From Streptomyces sp. CC228A (GTDB lineage: Bacteria; Actinomycetota; Actinomycetes; Streptomycetales; Streptomycetaceae): a stretch of 64,000 bases of DNA. Below, piece by piece: positions 1-9,865 of this stretch. The translations under genes and the position numbers were made by a program. The stretch is taken from contig NZ_JAJPUI010000007.1 of NCBI RefSeq assembly GCF_021390935.1, positions 1 to 64,000 of the forward strand, in the 5' to 3' direction. How positions within the stretch are numbered: the stretch's first letter is position 1; every line of letters begins with the position of its first letter. The notes under the pieces were generated by a model. The model did not search any database and was not told where the DNA came from. It was given only the letters and a program-made list of their open reading frames with translations.

Positions 1-741
1 GCGTCGACGTGCAGGAGCACGCGACGGCCGTGCAGGCCCAGGTGCACGCCGTGTTCGAGCCGGCGGACGGCGGCGCGTCCCGCCTGGTCCGGGCCGGGGT
101 GTCCGTGCCGAAGCCGGACACGGTCGTCAGTGCCGGGCTGTGGCAGCTGCTGCGCCCGCACATGTCGCTGCTGGCGGCCGTCAGCGAGGGCCGCTCGATG
201 GACCTCGCCGACATGCCGGTCACCGCCGAGGGCGACCTGCTCTGGTCCGACGAGCACGCCCGCCCGGGCGAGCCGCCGACCCCTTCGCCACGGCCCGCGT
301 GGCGCTGTCCGGGGCGGCCGCCACCGCAGCGGCCCCTTGGACCGGCACCCGGCGCACCTCGCCGTACCGGTGTTCCTGGAGGGCTACGCCTACGAGACCG
401 CGGCGGGCGACGAGGACGCCCCCGACGGCGGCGCGCCCGCCTTCGTCCTGGCCGGGCAGCGCCTCGCTGTGGACACCGACCGGGTGCCGGCCGCCGGACC
501 GCTCACCGCCGACGCGGTCGCACGGTCCCAGGCGTGCATCGGTCTGCTCCGCTGGGACGCGGGGGCGTTCCGTCTGCAACCGCTCGCCGTCGAGGCGACC
601 GTGCGGAAGAAGACCGTCGCGATCCATGCCGGCGCGTGGGCCGGAGGCACCGCCGACAAGGCCGGTGCCAAGGCCGAGAAGGCCGCCACGGACGCGCTGG
701 CGGTGCTGCGCGAGCGAGCCGGAAGGCTGCTGCGGAAATGA
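1..741 (+). CDS. 3' part of an unassigned gene, frame broken twice
   Basis: The gene begins before the window and stops at a TGA that overlaps the ATG of the next gene (ATGA at 738-741), so the two are translationally coupled. About 245 residues are visible. The product reads in frame 3 to about 275, in frame 2 to about 335 (ATARVALSGAAATAAA) and then in frame 1 (HLAVPVFLEGYAYE onward). Each piece continues the last, so I read one gene with two single-base indels in C/G runs. The end (KAEKAATDALAVLRERAGRLL) is an Ala-rich helix. I do not recognise the family. Its place at the head of a VWA-MoxR-DUF5682 unit suggests a partner of those proteins. Confidence 0.55.
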   Translation, partial: ASTCRSTRRPCRPRCTPCSSRRTAARPAWSGPGCPCRSRTRSSVPGCGSCCARTCRCWRPSARAARWTSPTCRSPPRATCSGPTSTPARASRRPLRHGPRGAVRGGRHRSGPLDRHPAHLAVPVFLEGYAYETAAGDEDAPDGGAPAFVLAGQRLAVDTDRVPAAGPLTADAVARSQACIGLLRWDAGAFRLQPLAVEATVRKKTVAIHAGAWAGGTADKAGAKAEKAATDALAVLRERAGRLLRK

Positions 742-2526
742 CCGGACAGACCACGGACAGCACAGGCATCGCAGCCACCGCAGAAGCCGGAACCACCCTG
801 GACGCCGGAGCGACCGCAGGGACCACGCCGACTGCCGAGGCCGCGCACACCACAGGGACCGGAACCACCACAGGGACCGCAGCCACCCCCGAGGCCGCAG
901 GGACCGCAACCCCCGCCGAAGCCGGAGCAACCGCAGGGACCGCAACCACCGCGGAGGCCGCAGGCGCCGCAGGGACCGCAGCCACCGAGGCCGCATCGAC
1001 CGCGGAGACCGGAACCACCGCGGAGGTCACGGACACCGCAGACACCGCAGACGCCACAGACGCCGCAGACGCCGCAGGGGCCGCAGGGGCCGCAGGGGCC
1101 GACGCCGCCGGAGGCGCCGGAGAGGGTGCGGGGGGCGGCGACGAGCGCGCGGGCGGTCCGGAGGAGAACCGGCGCCAGGCACTCTACTGGCGGCTGCTCG
1201 CCCGGCTTTTCGACCCCGAGGAGCAGGCCGCGCTGGAGTCCGCGAGCCTCGCCGTCGTCGAGGACCTCGGCCTGCCGCCGGCGCTGCTGGACCCGCAGGC
1301 CTCCGTCGACTCGATCGTGCAGCGCCACCGGAGCTGGCCGCCGAGTTCGACGGCCTGATGGTGCCGAGCCGGGCCCCGACGGCGTGCGCGACCGGGCGGC
1401 GGAGGTGAGGCGCGCGGCTCTGGCGTCCAAGCTGCTGCTCAACGTGTTCGCTTCCGCGCCGGGCACCGTCACCGCCGGGCAGCTGGCGCGCTGGCAGTCC
1501 GACGCCGGATGGCTGGAGCGCGGGCTCGGCTGCCGCCCCGGGGAGCTGCGCGGCGGGCGCCCCGGTGGTCCGGTCGGCGGCGCGGGTGCGGGCGTGGCAC
1601 CGTACGGCACCGGCGGCCGCGGCGCGGCACCGGACCTGAGCCGCCTCGTACCGCAGATCGGCGCCATCGAGGCCGACCTGGTCAAGCGGATGCACCTGCG
1701 CGAGGTGCTGGCCGACCTGGGCTGGCCGCCCGGCTCACCCGAGCATGTCGCTGATCGAGCGCTGCTGCGCGACAAGGACAACCTGTCCGGGGTCGCCCTG
1801 GCCAACGCCAAGGCGCTGATCCGCCGGTTCGTGGACGAGGTCGCCGAGGTGCTGCGCACCCAGGTGGAGAAGGCCACGGTGGGCGAGCTGGACCGCTCGG
1901 TGCCGCCCAAGCGGGTCTTCCGCAACCTGGACCTGAACCGCACGATCTGGAAGAACCTGACGAACTGGAGCCCGGAGGAGGAGCGGCTGTACGTCGACCG
2001 CCTCCACTACCGGCACACCGTCCGCAAGACGACGCCGCAGCGGCTGATCGTGGTCGTGGACCAGTCGGGTTCGATGGTCGACTCCATGGTGAACTGCACC
2101 ATCCTCGCGTCCGTCTTCGCGGGGCTGCCCAAGGTCGACGTACACCTCATCGCCTACGACACACGGGCGGTGGACCTGACCCCGTGGGTGCACGACCCCT
2201 TCGAGACGCTGCTGCGCACCAACCTCGGCGGCGGTACGGACGGCACGGCCGCCATGGCACTGGCCGAGCCGAAGATCGCGGAACCCCGCAACACCGTCGT
2301 CGTGTGGATCTCCGACTTCTACGAGTGGCGCTGCGTGGAGCTCTTCAAGAGCATGGCCGGCCTGCACCGCTCCGGGGTCAGGTTCATCCCGGTCGGCTCG
2401 GTCACGAGCTCCGGCCGCGGCAGCGTGAACCCGTGGTTCCGGGACCGCTTGAAGGACCTGGGCGCGCCGGTGCTCTCGGGGCACATCCGCAAGCTCGTGC
2501 ACGAGCTCAAGACGTTCCTCACCTGA
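738..2526 (+). CDS. VWA-domain protein partnered with MoxR ATPase (two frameshifts)
   Basis: This is a von Willebrand factor A protein of about 596 residues after correction. The VWA domain is C-terminal. The metal site is complete: DQSGSM near residue 441, the threonine loop GGGTDGTAA near 497 and ISDFYEW near 523. The central part (KRMHLREVLADLGWPP, then KNLTNWSPEEERLYVDR) is helical. The first 130 residues are a Thr/Ala/Glu-rich tail made from a degenerate DNA repeat. The frame breaks twice: after QRH near 1327, where PELAAEFDGL continues in another frame, and near 1360, where AEPGPDGVRDRAAEVRRAA follows. Both sites are C or G runs. VWA proteins of this kind work with MoxR ATPases, and a MoxR gene follows at 2685. 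Confidence 0.85.
760..1130 (+). repeat. degenerate GCAGGGACCGCA-type repeat inside the VWA gene
   Basis: About 370 bp of imperfect repeats built from GCC, ACC, GCA and GGG triplets (for example GCCGCAGGGACCGCAACC variants). In frame they encode a Thr/Ala/Glu/Gly tail at the N-terminus of the VWA protein. All six frames are open here, which produces several false long reading frames on both strands. Confidence 0.8.
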
Positions 2527-2684
2527 CGCCCTCCTCGCCACTGCTCATCGGATCCGCCCTCTGCAGCGTCCCTGTCCGCCTCCCCGCCTCCCCGTCTCAC
2601 CGCACCCCTCGCCGTCCTCACCGCACCACCCACCGACCTCCGTCGACGACTCGCCGTCATCGACGGCGCTACTGAAAGGCTGTC

Positions 2685-3807
2685 ATGTCCGACCTGCTGC
2701 GCGCCCCCGCCGAGATCAAGTACGCCGAGGAGCTGGACTGGCTGGAGTCCATCGACGACAGCCCCAAGCCGTTCTCGTGGCGGCTGTCCCCGAAGATGGT
2801 CCGGCTGTTCATCCTGGGTTCCGAGCGCTCCGACGGCCTGGAGCGGGAGGTCCCGCAGAAGTGGTTCGGTGACCGCAGCTTCGTCGAGCGGTCCATCGTG
2901 ACCCTGGCCTCCGACCGCGGTCTGCTGCTGATCGGGGACCCGGGCACCGGCAAGAGCTGGCTGGCCGAGCTGCTCTCCGCGGCGATCTGCCGGAACTCCA
3001 CCCTGGTGGTGCAGGGCACGGCCGGCACCACGGAGGACCACATCAAGTACTCGTGGAACGTGTCGATGGTGATCGCCAAGGGCCAGTCCCGCGAGTCGAT
3101 GATCCCGTCACCGATCATGACGGCGATGGAGAGCGGCGCGATCGGCCGCTTCGAGGAGCTCACCCGCTCCACCAGCGACGTGCAGGACGCGCTGATCTCG
3201 ATCCTGTCGGAGAAGTACATCTCCGTGCCCGAACTGGACAGCGACGGCAGCGACAACATCGTCTTCGCCAAGCCGGGCTTCTCCGTCATCGCCACGGCCA
3301 ACAGCCGCGACCGCGGCGTCAACGACCTGTCGTCGGCCCTCAAGCGCCGCTTCAACTTCGTCCGCATCCCGGTGGTGACGAACAGGAAGAGCGAGGCGGA
3401 GATCGTCCGCTTCCGCACGGAGGAAGCCGCTGCGCCGCCACCACATCGAGCTCGACGTGCCGCCGACCCTGCTCGACGTGCTGCTGCAGAGCTTCGCCGA
3501 CCTGCGGGCCTCGGCCGCCACGGCAGGCAGCGACAACGAGAAGCTGGAGTCCGCCCTGTCCACGGCCGAGCAGATCGGCGTGCTGGAGGACGCGATCCTG
3601 CACAGCAACTTCTTCGGCGAGCACGCACTGACGGCCCGCACCCTCGCCTCCTCCCTGGTCGGCTCGCTGACCCGCCGCGAACCGGAGGACCTCGCCATCC
3701 TCAACAAGTACCTGCACGGCGTCGTCGAACCGCGCAGCAAGGAGGAGGGCGGCTCCTGGCCGGAGTTCCTGGAGGGCGGCCGCGACGCGATCGCCACCCT
3801 GTCATGA
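2685..3807 (+). CDS. MoxR-type AAA+ ATPase (one frameshift)
   Basis: An AAA+ ATPase of about 373 residues. The Walker A motif GDPGTGKSW is near residue 84. A Walker B-like segment (GRFEELTR) follows the long ESMIPSPIMTAMESGAIG region, sensor 1 is VIATANSRDRG and the arginine region is SALKRRFNF. These are the marks of the MoxR group, which remodel protein complexes together with VWA partners. The frame changes near 3425: RFRTEE is followed in the next frame by LRRHHIELDVPPTLLD and the lid domain, ending at 3807. A GAAAGG ribosome site precedes ATG 2685. The stop overlaps the next start (ATGA at 3804). The 158-bp gap from the VWA gene is C-rich and holds no gene. Confidence 0.85.
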
Positions 3808-6622
3808 GCGGCACCCACGAAGGGTCCTTCGAGGCGCTGCGCTCCCAGTTGCAGGAGGCGGCGGCGGCCTTCGCCGACGGGCCCGACGCGTTGCAGGGCA
3901 TCCTCCTCGGCATCGTCGACGACGTGGACCGCGCGGTGCGGGAGCCCCTGGAGGTCTTCCCGGTCTGCCACCACTCGCCCGCCTCGGCCGTCGCGATGGC
4001 GCGGCGGCTGCGGGAGAAGCAGCCCAAGGTGGTCTACCTGGAGCTGTGCGAGGACATGGCGCCGCTGCTGACCGAACTGCGCAGCTGCCGACTGCCGGTG
4101 GCCGTGCAGGCGTTCGCCGGCGACATCGACGGCTTCCCGCCCGCGTGGGCGCCGCTTTCGGTGGTCGCACCGATCACCGAGGCGTCGGCCGAGTACCAGG
4201 CCATCGCCTATGCCCTGGACACGCCGGGCGTCGAACTGGTCCTGGTGGACCGGTCCTCGGACCACGTGTTCCAGTGGGACGCCCGCCGGCCGCGGCCCGC
4301 CGGGGCGGCCGATCCGGACGTGCCCCCCGCCGTGGAGGAGGCCGCGCTGCACGGCGACGCGGTCGGCGTCGAGATCGGCGACCTGAGGCCCCGCTTCGCG
4401 GAGCTGGAGGAGCACCTGCTGCGCCACGGGCGGGTGCGCCACTGGTCGGAGTGGTGGCACCAGTACGTGGAACTGCCGCTGGGCGACAGCGACCACGACA
4501 CGTACCGCCAGGTCATGCTGCTGATCGGCAGCCTGTTCCGGCGCCTCGCGCCCGGGGACCCGCACCGGCTGCGGGTCGACGAGGACCGCGAACGCCACAT
4601 GTGGACCAGGATCCGCGAGCACCTCGCCGCCACCGGCACCGACCCCTCGGACGGCCTGTACGTGTGCGGGGCGTTCCACGCGGCGAGCCGCGTGGAGGAG
4701 TTCGGCGTGCACGGCTCCGGCGGGTTCCGGATCAGCCCCCGCACGGCCACCGTGTGGCAGCACGGCCTCATCCCGTCCAGCCACGCGGCGATCGAGGCGC
4801 AGTTCGGCCTCGCACCCGGGTCCGTGTCGATCGCGGCGACGGAGTGGACGAAGAACCTCAAACGCACGGGCGTTCGACCGTTCCGGCTGAAGGGGCAGGC
4901 AGGCGCGGGGAAGGCGAAGCCGCAGAAGACGCCGGCCCCGCACCCGGGGCGCGCCGGCGCGGTTTCCGCGCGGTCTCCGCACCCCGACCGCCTGTCCGGC
5001 TTCCTGCGGCGGCCGCCCGTCCTGGACCACCTGGACGAGGCGGAGCTGCTCGGCTGGTCGGTGGACATCGTGCGGGCGGCCCGACGCAACGGCTACCTGG
5101 CGTCGACCGCGGACGCCATCGCGGTGTTCGAGACGTCGATCCTGCTGGCCGGGATGCGGGACCGGGCCAGGCCCACGCCGTACGACTTCCAGGACGCGGC
5201 GGTCACCTGCATCGAGAAGGACAGCGTGCCGGGCCGGCGCGACGTGCGCCGGCTGGTCGAGATCATGATGGGCGGGGACCGGGTCGGCCAGGTCAGCTAC
5301 GCCGCGCTGCCGCCCCTGGCCCGGGACGTGCACGACCGGCTGGCCCCGCTGAACTTGAGACTCCGGCAGCGCGGGGTGCAGCGGGCCCTGCTGGACATCG
5401 CCGGCAGGCCGGAGCTGGAGCAGTGCTCCGACGTGCTGTGGATACTGCGCCATCTGCTGCCGCACGGGGCGGCCCGGCCGATCATGGGTGAGCGGACCCT
5501 GGGCGAGCGGCCCATCCAGGAGTCGTGGGACCTGGCGCTCGGCACCCACCAGCGGGCCCTGATCGAGCTCGGCTACGAGGGCGTCAGCATCGAACAGGTC
5601 CTGGAGCAACGGCTGCGCCGTGCGGCGTACGACCCGCAGGCGACCACGGCCCGGGTCCTCCAGGCGGTGGAGGACGCCACGCTGTACCTGCGCAGTCGGC
5701 GGCTCGCCGACGAGCTGGGCGGCCGGGCGCTGGAGGTGCTGGCGACGGAGCGGAGCGTGGACGGCGCACCGGAGGTGCTGCGCCGGGTGCGGCGGCTGCT
5801 GGCGTACTACCGGACCAGTGAGCCGGTGCTGCCGCAGTGGATCGAGGCGTTCGCCAAGACGGGTTACGCGCACTACTGCACGCTCCTGCCGACGGCGTTC
5901 GCCGACGAGCAGGCGACGGAAGGCCAGGTCGCGGCGACCCTCGGCTTCCTCTTCGGCATGGAGGGGCTCGCGCTGTCGCTGGGCTGCGACCGGACGCAGC
6001 TGGAGCTGGCGGTCGCCCAGTCCCGTCCGCAGGAGCCGGCGAAGCGGGCGCTGCTGTGGGCGGCGCAGGTGCACCTCGGCCGGCTGTCACGCGCGGAGCT
6101 GCGGTCGCGGTGCGACGAACTGCTGGGCAACCCCCTGCTGCTGCCCGTCTATCCGCGCTACCTGAGCGGGTTCGTGCAGGCGCTGGAGCCGGTGCCGGGG
6201 CTGGCCGACTTCGTGGTGGAGGCGGTGTCGAACGCGTTCGCCCGGCTGCCGGACCCGGTGCTGCTGCCGTGGCTGCCGACACTGATCACCGCGCTGCGTG
6301 CGGACGGCGCCGAGTCGGCGCGGCTGCTGGTGGTGCGGGAGGCGGGGCGGATCTTCCCCGGCCGGCTTGCGGCGCTGGATGCCTGGGTGCCGCCGTGGCA
6401 GGAGGACGAGCCCGAGCGGGGGCCGCGGGGCCTGCGCGCACGGACCGCGGCCGCCGGGCCGCGCTGCTGGCGGCGCATCCCGCGGCGTGCGACGCGGTAG
6501 CGGACCTGCTGGGCTGCGACGGCACGTGGAGCACGACGGATCCGGTGCCGCCCGGTGCGGAGTTCCTCGGCCGCCACCCGGAGACGGCCACGGCCCTGGA
6601 GGCGCTGCTGGCCGCCAGGTGA
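3804..6622 (+). CDS. DUF5682-family protein of MoxR/VWA cluster (one frameshift)
   Basis: A protein of about 939 residues that I place in DUF5682 from its opening region: PVCHHSPASAVAMA near residue 54, then VVYLELCEDM. The pairing of an HHSP motif with a following acidic stretch recalls EreA/ChaN-like hydrolase folds, but no activity is established. Residues 330-920 are helical and repetitive (RRLLAYYRTSEPVLPQWIEA, LLGNPLLLPVYPRYLSGFVQ). The frame shifts near 6460 in a GCCGGGCCGC run; the true end in the other frame reads LLAAHPAACDAVADLLGCDG and finishes at 6622. Its ATG overlaps the MoxR stop. The coupling implies that it is the effector or scaffold served by the MoxR-VWA pair. Confidence 0.75.
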
Positions 6623-7208
6623 CCGACACGTGAACCGCCCAGTGAGCCGCCACGCAGCCGTCGCTCGGCCGCCACGGAAGACCTGCGGGGCGGGTCACCC
6701 GGGGGCGGACCCGGGACCGCCGGGGGCGGCGCGGGGCGGGGGCACCGCCCTCGTCGCCCATGAGCGCCGCTCATGACGAGCCCGTCCGCATCCGCATCGG
6801 CGGACGCTGGGCCTGCCACCCCGGCAACCCGGTGGGAGCCGAACCGGCCTGGCTCCGCCGCGGGCCGTACCGGCCCCTGGGCTCCAGGCTCCGGCTCGGT
6901 GCCCCGGGCCCCGTACTCCGGGCTCGGTGCTCCGTGCCCCGGACTCCGTGCCCCGGACTCCGTGCCCCGGACTCCGTACTCCGCTCCCCGGGCTTCGGGC
7001 TCCGTGCCCCCGGGCTCCGTACTCCACTCCCCGTGCTCCGGGCTCCGGGCTCCGCCGCCGAGGCGTACCGGCGCCGGTGCTCCGCCGGCGAGGCATCCGA
7101 GCCCGGCTCCACCGAAGTGGCACACCCATCGGGCTCCGCGGACGTCCGGCGGGCCGTCACCGCCGAGACGGTGCCGTCCGCGGAGGCGGCGGAGGACGGC
7201 GGCTGACG
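6623..7208. other. 586-bp repeat-rich spacer without a gene
   Basis: Three perfect copies of CGTGCCCCGGACTC lie at 6933-6946, 6947-6960 and 6961-6974, inside a wider field of decayed copies (about 6890-7050). The open frames here are made of the repeat (SVPRTPCPGLRAP) and lack any known domain. It separates the end of the DUF5682 gene from the convergent AIM24-like gene. I see no clear terminator. Confidence 0.7.
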
Positions 7209-7883
7209 TCAGCCCTGCCCGGGCTGCGGCGTGTGCTCGCTCGGGCGCACGACGACGAACCCCTCTCCCTCCAGCATCAGCTGGACCGCCTCGCCGGAGC
7301 CGCCGCGGATCATCGAGCCGAAGGACTGCGAGCGGTGCAGCGACGTGGACAGGTGGGCGCTCCAGCCGACCACCGCGTCCGTGTCCACGTAGACCGGCTG
7401 GTGCCGGCCGACGGGGATGACGATCGGTGAGCCGTCGCAGACCAGGGCGAGTTTGCCGGTGCCGGTGAACACGCTGTTGAAGAGGCCGCCGCCCACCATG
7501 CCGGCGCCCTTGACGGTCCTGATCTCGTAGGAGAGGGACGGGTCGAAGCACAGGACGTTGCGGCCGTTGACAGTGAGCGCGTCGCCCGCCTCCAGCTCGA
7601 CGATGAAGCAGTTCTGCGCCTCGTGCGCGAACCACGCCTCGCCCTGCCCCCGCACCGCCATCAGCGGCAGCCCCTCACCGGTGACCGCCCGCTTCAGCAC
7701 CCCTCCTATGCCCTGGCCCTTGCGTTCGAACTGGAGGTTGCCGCGGAAGGCGATCATCGAACCCTGGCGCGCGTGCATCTCGCCGTTCACCGCGTACTTC
7801 ACGCACTTGGAGTTCTGGAGGGCCATCCCCGGGGCGGTCGCCTGCTGCGCCAGGTGCTCCGACGCGAAAAGATCGCTCTTCAT
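7209..7883 (-). CDS. AIM24 family protein
   Basis: A 224-residue protein of the AIM24/TerD-neighbour beta-barrel family, named after a yeast mitochondrial protein; the bacterial role is unknown. The family run is clear: YAVNGEMHARQGSMIAFRG, then ERKGQGIGGVLKRAVTGEGLPLM, GQGEAWFAHEAQN, and a C-terminal GSMIRGGSGEAVQLMLEGEG. There is no signal peptide and no membrane segment, so it is probably cytoplasmic. I chose the ATG at 7883 (MKSDLFASEH) because it matches the usual start of streptomycete members; an in-frame ATG three codons upstream is possible. It is divergent from the gene at 7945, with 61 bp between the two starts for both promoters. Confidence 0.85.
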   Translation of the reverse strand: MKSDLFASEHLAQQATAPGMALQNSKCVKYAVNGEMHARQGSMIAFRGNLQFERKGQGIGGVLKRAVTGEGLPLMAVRGQGEAWFAHEAQNCFIVELEAGDALTVNGRNVLCFDPSLSYEIRTVKGAGMVGGGLFNSVFTGTGKLALVCDGSPIVIPVGRHQPVYVDTDAVVGWSAHLSTSLHRSQSFGSMIRGGSGEAVQLMLEGEGFVVVRPSEHTPQPGQG

Positions 7884-7944
7884 GCAGGGCATGGTGCCCC
7901 GAACCGCCCGATATGCCAAGGAGGCCGTTTGGCAGACTGGCCGG

Positions 7945-8658
7945 GTGACCAGCGACGCCACCGACCTCCGCCCCCCCGGCGCGCGCGACGCCGCGCCGCA
8001 GTTCGTCCTGCCCCTCGTGGCGCGGGTCGAGAAGACCGATCCGCCGCACCGCACCGACGCACTGGAGACGGCGGCCCGTGCCGTGCTCGTGCTGCTCACC
8101 GACGAGCGGTCCGTCGGCGACGGCGCATGGGCGCGGGCGGTACGCGACTGGCAGGACGCCCGGATCCGCAAGGTCGTCCGGCGCGCCCGCGGAGCGGAGT
8201 GGCGGCGGGCCGAGCGGCTGCCGGGCATCACGGTGACCGGGGGGACCGCGGAGGTACGGGTCTTCCCGCCGGTCCCGCTGGACGGCTGGCCGAAGGAGCT
8301 GGCGAAGTTGCAGGTGTCCGGCACGGAACTGGAGGACCCGGCAGGGCCGCCCGGCGGGGCGCCGGAGCCCGTCCCCGGGCGGGCTGTGCTGTGGCTCAAC
8401 CCGGGGCTGGAGATGTCGACGGGCAAGGAGATGGCCCAGGTCGGGCACGGGGCGCAGCTCCTGTGGTCGGCCATGGACGAGCTCGTGCGCACGTCCTGGC
8501 AGGAGGCGGGCTTCCCGCTGGCGGTGCGGACCGCGCCGCCGGCCGACTGGCCGGCGCTGGTGGCGAGCGGCCGGCCGGTGGTGCGCGACGCGGGCTTCAC
8601 GGAGGTCGCCCCGGGGAGCTGCACGGTCGTCGCGGACTTCCCCGTGCCCACCGGCTGA
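7945..8658 (+). CDS. PTH2-like peptidyl-tRNA hydrolase
   Basis: A 237-residue protein whose C-terminal half is a PTH2 domain. The signature STGKEMAQVGHGAQLL near residues 158-173 corresponds to the lysine- and histidine-containing motif of archaeal and eukaryotic type II peptidyl-tRNA hydrolase, which frees tRNA from stalled peptidyl-tRNA. The first 110 residues are an actinobacterial extension of unknown role. Bacteria normally use the unrelated PTH1, so this is likely an additional or divergent enzyme. The start is GTG 7945 (VTSDATDLR); an ATG at 7891 is in frame but would overlap the shared promoter. The stop codon falls inside the first unit of a 40-bp tandem repeat. Confidence 0.75.
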   Translation: MTSDATDLRPPGARDAAPQFVLPLVARVEKTDPPHRTDALETAARAVLVLLTDERSVGDGAWARAVRDWQDARIRKVVRRARGAEWRRAERLPGITVTGGTAEVRVFPPVPLDGWPKELAKLQVSGTELEDPAGPPGGAPEPVPGRAVLWLNPGLEMSTGKEMAQVGHGAQLLWSAMDELVRTSWQEAGFPLAVRTAPPADWPALVASGRPVVRDAGFTEVAPGSCTVVADFPVPTG

Positions 8659-8740
8659 ACGCTGCCGCACCGACCGGACACTCCCGCGCGCCGGCTGAAC
8701 GCTGCCGCACCGACCGGACACTCCCGCGCGCCGGCCGAAC
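8651..8740 (+). repeat. 40-bp perfect tandem repeat over a stop codon
   Basis: Units 8651-8690 and 8691-8730 are identical, and a third begins at 8731 before decaying into CCGAACGCGTCCGC-like pieces up to about 8860. The TGA of the PTH2-like gene (8656-8658) lies in the first unit, so duplication of the gene end probably formed the array. The 303-bp spacer up to 8961 holds no other gene. Confidence 0.9.
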
Positions 8741-8961
8741 GCGTCCGCATCGGCTGAAGGCTCACTCTCCGGCTGAACGCGCCGCGTCGTCCGAACGCGT
8801 CCGCGGCGGCTGAAGGCTGCCGCTCCCACCGAACGCGTCCGCACCAGCCGTATGCTCTCGCGCCGACCGGCCCCTCCCCCACTGGGTGAACGCTTCCGCG
8901 GCGGCGTACGTACTCCCCGGTACCGCCATGCGCGGAAGACGGGTTCGGTTCGGGAGGCATC

Positions 8962-9732
8962 TTGCAGCTACGGCGCATCAACGGGACGGCACTCATCATC
9001 GCGGCCCTGGTGGCCACCGTCGGGGCACTGGCCTTTCCGGTCTGGTCGTACGCCGACCGGTCGGGCACCGGCGAAGCGAATCTGGCGGCGTCGACGGTGC
9101 CCACCCAGTGGGGACCGCTGTCCGCGACCGACCGGGACTTCCTGGTGAAGGTGCGGCTGGCCGGGCTGTGGGAGCTGCCCGCCGGGCAGCAGGCGATGGA
9201 GCGGGCCCCGACACAGGCGATCAAGGACGCGGGAGACCACCTGGTGGTGGGCCACGCGGACCTGGACCAGCGGGCCAGGGACGTGGCGGCGAAGCTGGGC
9301 GTGCAGCTCCCGAACCAGCCGACGGAACAGCAGCAGGGCTGGCTGCGGGAGCTGTCGGCGGCGCAGGGCGAGGAGTACGAGCGGAAGTTCGCGAACATCC
9401 TGCGCAACGCGCACGGGAAGGTGTTCGGCCTGATCGCCGAGGTGCGGCACACGACGCGCAACACCCTGATCCGGCAGCTCGCCAGCGACGCCAACCAGAC
9501 GGTGCTCGACCACATCACCATGCTGGAGGGCACCGGGATGGTGGACTACGACGCGATCGCGAACGAGGCGGCGGGCCGCGCCACGGCCAGCCCCGTCGGT
9601 CCGCCCCCGCCGAACGGGAACCTGCCGCCCGCGCCGACGCCCGCGGTGCCGAGCGGTATCGCCGAGGAGGCCACGTCGCTCCCGTCGACGCAGCCGGGAC
9701 CGCCGACCGCGGTCAACACCAACCGGCCGTGA
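8962..9732 (+). CDS. DUF4142-family exported protein
   Basis: A 256-residue protein with an N-terminal hydrophobic segment (TALIIAALVATVGALAFPVW, residues 9-28) that acts as a signal or anchor. The following domain matches DUF4142: LSATDRDFLVKVRLAGLWEL, then a four-helix core of about 140 residues (GHADLDQRARDVAAKLGV, ANQTVLDHITMLEGTGM). The family is ferritin-like in shape, and its function is not known. The tail is Pro/Ala-rich and extracellular in character. The start is TTG 8962 behind GGGAGG at 8952-8957. It lies 130 bp upstream of the DUF692 gene on the same strand. Confidence 0.8.
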   Translation: MQLRRINGTALIIAALVATVGALAFPVWSYADRSGTGEANLAASTVPTQWGPLSATDRDFLVKVRLAGLWELPAGQQAMERAPTQAIKDAGDHLVVGHADLDQRARDVAAKLGVQLPNQPTEQQQGWLRELSAAQGEEYERKFANILRNAHGKVFGLIAEVRHTTRNTLIRQLASDANQTVLDHITMLEGTGMVDYDAIANEAAGRATASPVGPPPPNGNLPPAPTPAVPSGIAEEATSLPSTQPGPPTAVNTNRP

Positions 9733-9865
9733 GCCGCGGCCGGGGCGGGCGCGGAGGCGCCCGAAACCTCAAATGAAGCTCTGAACCCGCCCGCCGGCGG
9801 TTCACGCGGCCCCGGCTTGGTCATGACCCCTTCAGCACGGCGGAGGGGGACCGAGGAGGGGGACC

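Noticed and set aside
9..1358. A single 449-residue frame through the first gene and into the VWA gene
   Set aside because: It crosses a real stop-start overlap at 738 and becomes Arg-rich noise between about 280 and 735, while another frame there gives a sensible protein.
2685..6500. A 1271-residue fusion of MoxR and DUF5682
   Set aside because: It arises only because of the frame break near 3425. The true MoxR end (3807) overlaps a separate ATG at 3804.
6760..7206. A 148-codon plus-strand frame
   Set aside because: Its middle is the repeated CGTGCCCCGGACTC unit, there is no domain, and it has no ribosome site.
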